Notes under the pieces: model-generated
Databases searched by the model: none
What the model saw: only the letters and a program-made list of their open reading frames with translations
What the model was told of the DNA's origin: nothing
Position numbers and translations under genes: made by a program
Source: Variovorax sp. SG517
GTDB lineage: Bacteria > Pseudomonadota > Gammaproteobacteria > Burkholderiales > Burkholderiaceae_C
Length of the DNA: 64,000 bases
Assembly: GCF_013376045.1 (NCBI RefSeq)
Contig: NZ_JABMJG010000005.1
Location: 132,080-196,079, forward strand
Direction: 5' to 3'
Part shown: piece after piece, positions 62,233-64,000 of the stretch
Numbering within the stretch: position 1 is the first letter of the stretch
How the letters are laid out: the number at the start of each line of letters is the position of its first letter

Positions 62233-62335
62233 TCCCCCAGGCTTCGCGCACTGCGTGTCGCTTCGCCCACCCCCTTTGCAAGGGGGCGCCGTCAGCGGCC
62301 CGGCGAAGCCGGTTCCGCGACGGCCCTGGCCTGAA
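62233..62335 (+). repeat. Comamonadaceae-type two-hairpin repeat, copy 3 (between BMP and permease genes)
   Basis: Same family as 5761-5858 and 58897-58993. First hairpin CCCCCTTTGCAAGGGGG; second stem with GCCGTC/GACGGC ends around GGCCCGGCGAAGCCGG. Both stems differ in sequence from copies 1 and 2 but keep pairing. Confidence 0.85.
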
Positions 62336-62348
62336 AGCAAACTTCATC

Positions 62349-63410
62349 ATGCGCAGTGTCCTCAAGGAGTTTTCCCTGCCGGTGTTCGCCATCGCGGCGG
62401 CGCTGCTGTTGTTCGGGCTGGTGGTGGCCTTCGCCGGCATCGACGCGGTGGAGGTGTGGGCCACGCTGTTCAAGGGCGCGTTCGGCGACTGGTTCTCGTG
62501 GCAGAACACGCTGCAGCGCGCCGCGCCGCTGATGCTCACCACGCTGTGCGTGGCGCTGCCCGCGCGCGCGGGCCTCATCGTGATCGGCGGCGAGGGGGCG
62601 CTGGTGCTGGGCGGCCTGGCCTGCGCGGCGCTGGCGCATGCGGTGCCGCTGCCCGGCAACGCCATCGGCACGGCGATCGTCTGCATCGCGGGCGCCGTCA
62701 TCGGCGCGCTGTGGATCGTGCTCGCGGGCTGGCTGCGCCAGTACCGCGGCATCAACGAGACCATCAGCAGCCTGCTGCTGGCCTACATCGCCATCGGCAT
62801 CTTCAAGCACCTGGTCGAAGGACCGCTGCGCGACCCGGCCAGCCTCAACAAGCCGTCGACCTACGCGCTGAACGACGGGCTGCTGATCGGCGGCATCGGC
62901 GGCTCGGACGTGCATTGGGGCCTGGTGGTGGGCGTGGTGGCCTGCCTGGGCCTCGGCTGGTGGCTGCGCGCCACGGCCTCGGGCTTCTCGGTGCGGGTGG
63001 TGGGCGGCAATCCGCGCACCGCGCAGCTCGTGGGGCTGCCGGCCACGCGGCTCATTCTTTCGGCCTGCGGGCTGGGCGGCGCATGCGCGGGGCTCGCGGG
63101 CGCCATCGAGGTGGCGGCGGTGCACACCAACGCGAACGCATCGCTGATCGCGGGCTATGGCTACGCGGGCATCCTGGTGTCGTTCATCGCACGGCACAAC
63201 CCGGTGGCCATCGTGCCGGTGGCCATCCTGTTCGGCGGCTTCGGTGCGGCGGGCAGCCTGCTGCAGCGGCGGCTCGGCCTGCCCGACGCGTCGGTGCTGG
63301 TGCTGCAGGGCATCGCTTTCGTGCTGATCCTCGCGAGCGAGGGCCTGCGCACCGTCAACTGGAAGAAGTTCGGCGACCGCATGCTGCCCGAGGCAAGGAG
63401 CTACACATGA
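62349..63410 (+). CDS. ABC transporter permease (BMP-associated, YufP-like)
   Basis: A 353-residue permease of the branched-chain/BMP-associated class with about nine membrane segments. Typical stretches are TLCVALPARAGLIVIGGEGA, RGINETISSLLLAYIAIGIF and VRVVGGNPRTAQLVGLPATR (the coupling region), then ASLIAGYGYAGILVSFIARH. It pairs with the second permease, which starts inside its stop codon by a four-base overlap. The ATPase gene expected for this system is not in the window and is probably beyond the right edge or upstream elsewhere. Confidence 0.92.
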   Translation: MRSVLKEFSLPVFAIAAALLLFGLVVAFAGIDAVEVWATLFKGAFGDWFSWQNTLQRAAPLMLTTLCVALPARAGLIVIGGEGALVLGGLACAALAHAVPLPGNAIGTAIVCIAGAVIGALWIVLAGWLRQYRGINETISSLLLAYIAIGIFKHLVEGPLRDPASLNKPSTYALNDGLLIGGIGGSDVHWGLVVGVVACLGLGWWLRATASGFSVRVVGGNPRTAQLVGLPATRLILSACGLGGACAGLAGAIEVAAVHTNANASLIAGYGYAGILVSFIARHNPVAIVPVAILFGGFGAAGSLLQRRLGLPDASVLVLQGIAFVLILASEGLRTVNWKKFGDRMLPEARSYT

Positions 63411-64000
63411 CCGCCGACCAGTGGATTGCGCTGCTCGCAGGCATCGTCGGCGGCGCGCTGCGCGTGGGCGCTCCGTTCCTTTTCGTGAGCCTGGGCGAGT
63501 GCCTCACGGAGAAGTCGGGGCGCATCAACCTCGGGCTCGAAGGCGTGCTGGTGCTGTCGGCGATGGCGGCCTTCGGCGGCGCATATCTCACCGATTCCGC
63601 ATGGCTCGGCGTGCTGATCGGCGCGGTGGCCGGCGCCGCGCTCGCGCTGCTGCACGGGCTGCTGTGCTCGCTCGACCGCGTGAACGACGTGGCGACCGGC
63701 ATCGCGCTGATGCTGCTGGGCACGGGGCTCGCGTTCTACCTGGGCAAGCCGCTGATCCAGCCGCAGGCGCCGCAGATCCCGGCGATCCCGCTGGGCTTCT
63801 GGAGCGACAACCCCGTCGTGCGCTCGGCCCTGCAGCTCAACGCGCTGGTGCCCATCGGCGTGGCGCTCGCGGTGCTGCTGTGGTGGGGCTTCGCCCGCAC
63901 GCGCGCCGGGCTGCTGGTGCGCATGGCGGGCGACTCGGCGCAGGCGACGCGCGCGCTCGGCTATTCGGTCTCGGGCCTGCGCATCGCGGCCACCACGGCG
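63407..64000 (+). CDS. ABC transporter permease (BMP-associated, YufQ-like), 3' cut by window edge
   Basis: The first 198 codons of a second permease are present and the frame is open to the window end. It starts MTADQWIALLAGIVGGALRV and carries GECLTEKSGRINLGLEGVLV, the signature of the second permease in BMP-type systems, and GLLVRMAGDSAQATRALGYS (coupling region). The ATG overlaps the stop of the upstream permease gene by four bases. Together with 62349-63410 it forms the membrane channel for the BMP receptor. Confidence 0.92.
   Translation, partial: MTADQWIALLAGIVGGALRVGAPFLFVSLGECLTEKSGRINLGLEGVLVLSAMAAFGGAYLTDSAWLGVLIGAVAGAALALLHGLLCSLDRVNDVATGIALMLLGTGLAFYLGKPLIQPQAPQIPAIPLGFWSDNPVVRSALQLNALVPIGVALAVLLWWGFARTRAGLLVRMAGDSAQATRALGYSVSGLRIAATTA

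Overview
The window is GC-rich DNA of a beta-proteobacterium, most likely Variovorax or a close relative in the Comamonadaceae. The evidence is the glycolate oxidase genes glcDEF, several Bug-type periplasmic receptors, beta-proteobacterial housekeeping genes (radA, rdgC, ilvE, alr, lplT) and dispersed hairpin repeats. The assignment is by gene content and style only. No rRNA, tRNA, CRISPR array, transposase or integrase was seen.

Layout. 1-3.8 kb: glcD (cut at the left edge), glcE and glcF, with a pair of structured inverted repeats between glcD and glcE. 3.9-12.1 kb: a secreted protein, glutathione peroxidase, two EamA exporters, lplT, alr, a membrane protein, a LysR regulator and an Ala/Pro-rich secreted protein. 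12.1-23.8 kb (minus strand): an exopolysaccharide locus with export (wza, wzb, wzc), an initiating sugar transferase, a polymerase-like protein, a pyruvyl transferase, one glycosyltransferase, a glycoside hydrolase and a flippase, and next to it a PhyH-type dioxygenase. About 0.95 kb of AT-richer noncoding DNA lies upstream of it. 25.2-39.0 kb (minus strand): a 16-gene run starting with hpaR. It encodes meta-cleavage of homoprotocatechuate (hpaG1, hpaG2, hpaE, a LigA/LigB-type dioxygenase, hpaF, hpaH, hpaI) and continues into a lipoprotein, an IlvD/Edd dehydratase, a class II aldolase and a ketopantoate-reductase-like protein. Three Bug receptors are interspersed. A perfect inverted repeat upstream of hpaR is the likely HpaR operator.

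39.1-51 kb: radA, a lipoprotein with a clear terminator, a LysR/MFS/M20 peptidase group, rdgC, ilvE, a zinc-ribbon protein, an O-antigen-ligase-like protein and a two-component system. 51.1-55.9 kb: an isolated pair of ketosynthase genes, an AmpG-type permease and an M48 protease. 56.1-64 kb (plus strand): a nitrogen-scavenging locus with an AtzF-like allophanate hydrolase, an SsuABC-type ABC transporter, an HpxZ-like protein, and a BMP-type ABC transporter cut by the right edge. Both transcription units there start behind a good match to a sigma-54 promoter, and in both a covarying hairpin repeat sits between the binding-protein gene and the permease gene.

The points most worth following up are the two families of arm-variable hairpin repeats, the paired sigma-54 promoters, the split LigA/LigB dioxygenase inside an otherwise standard hpa operon with its unexplained downstream extension, and the orphan ketosynthase pair.
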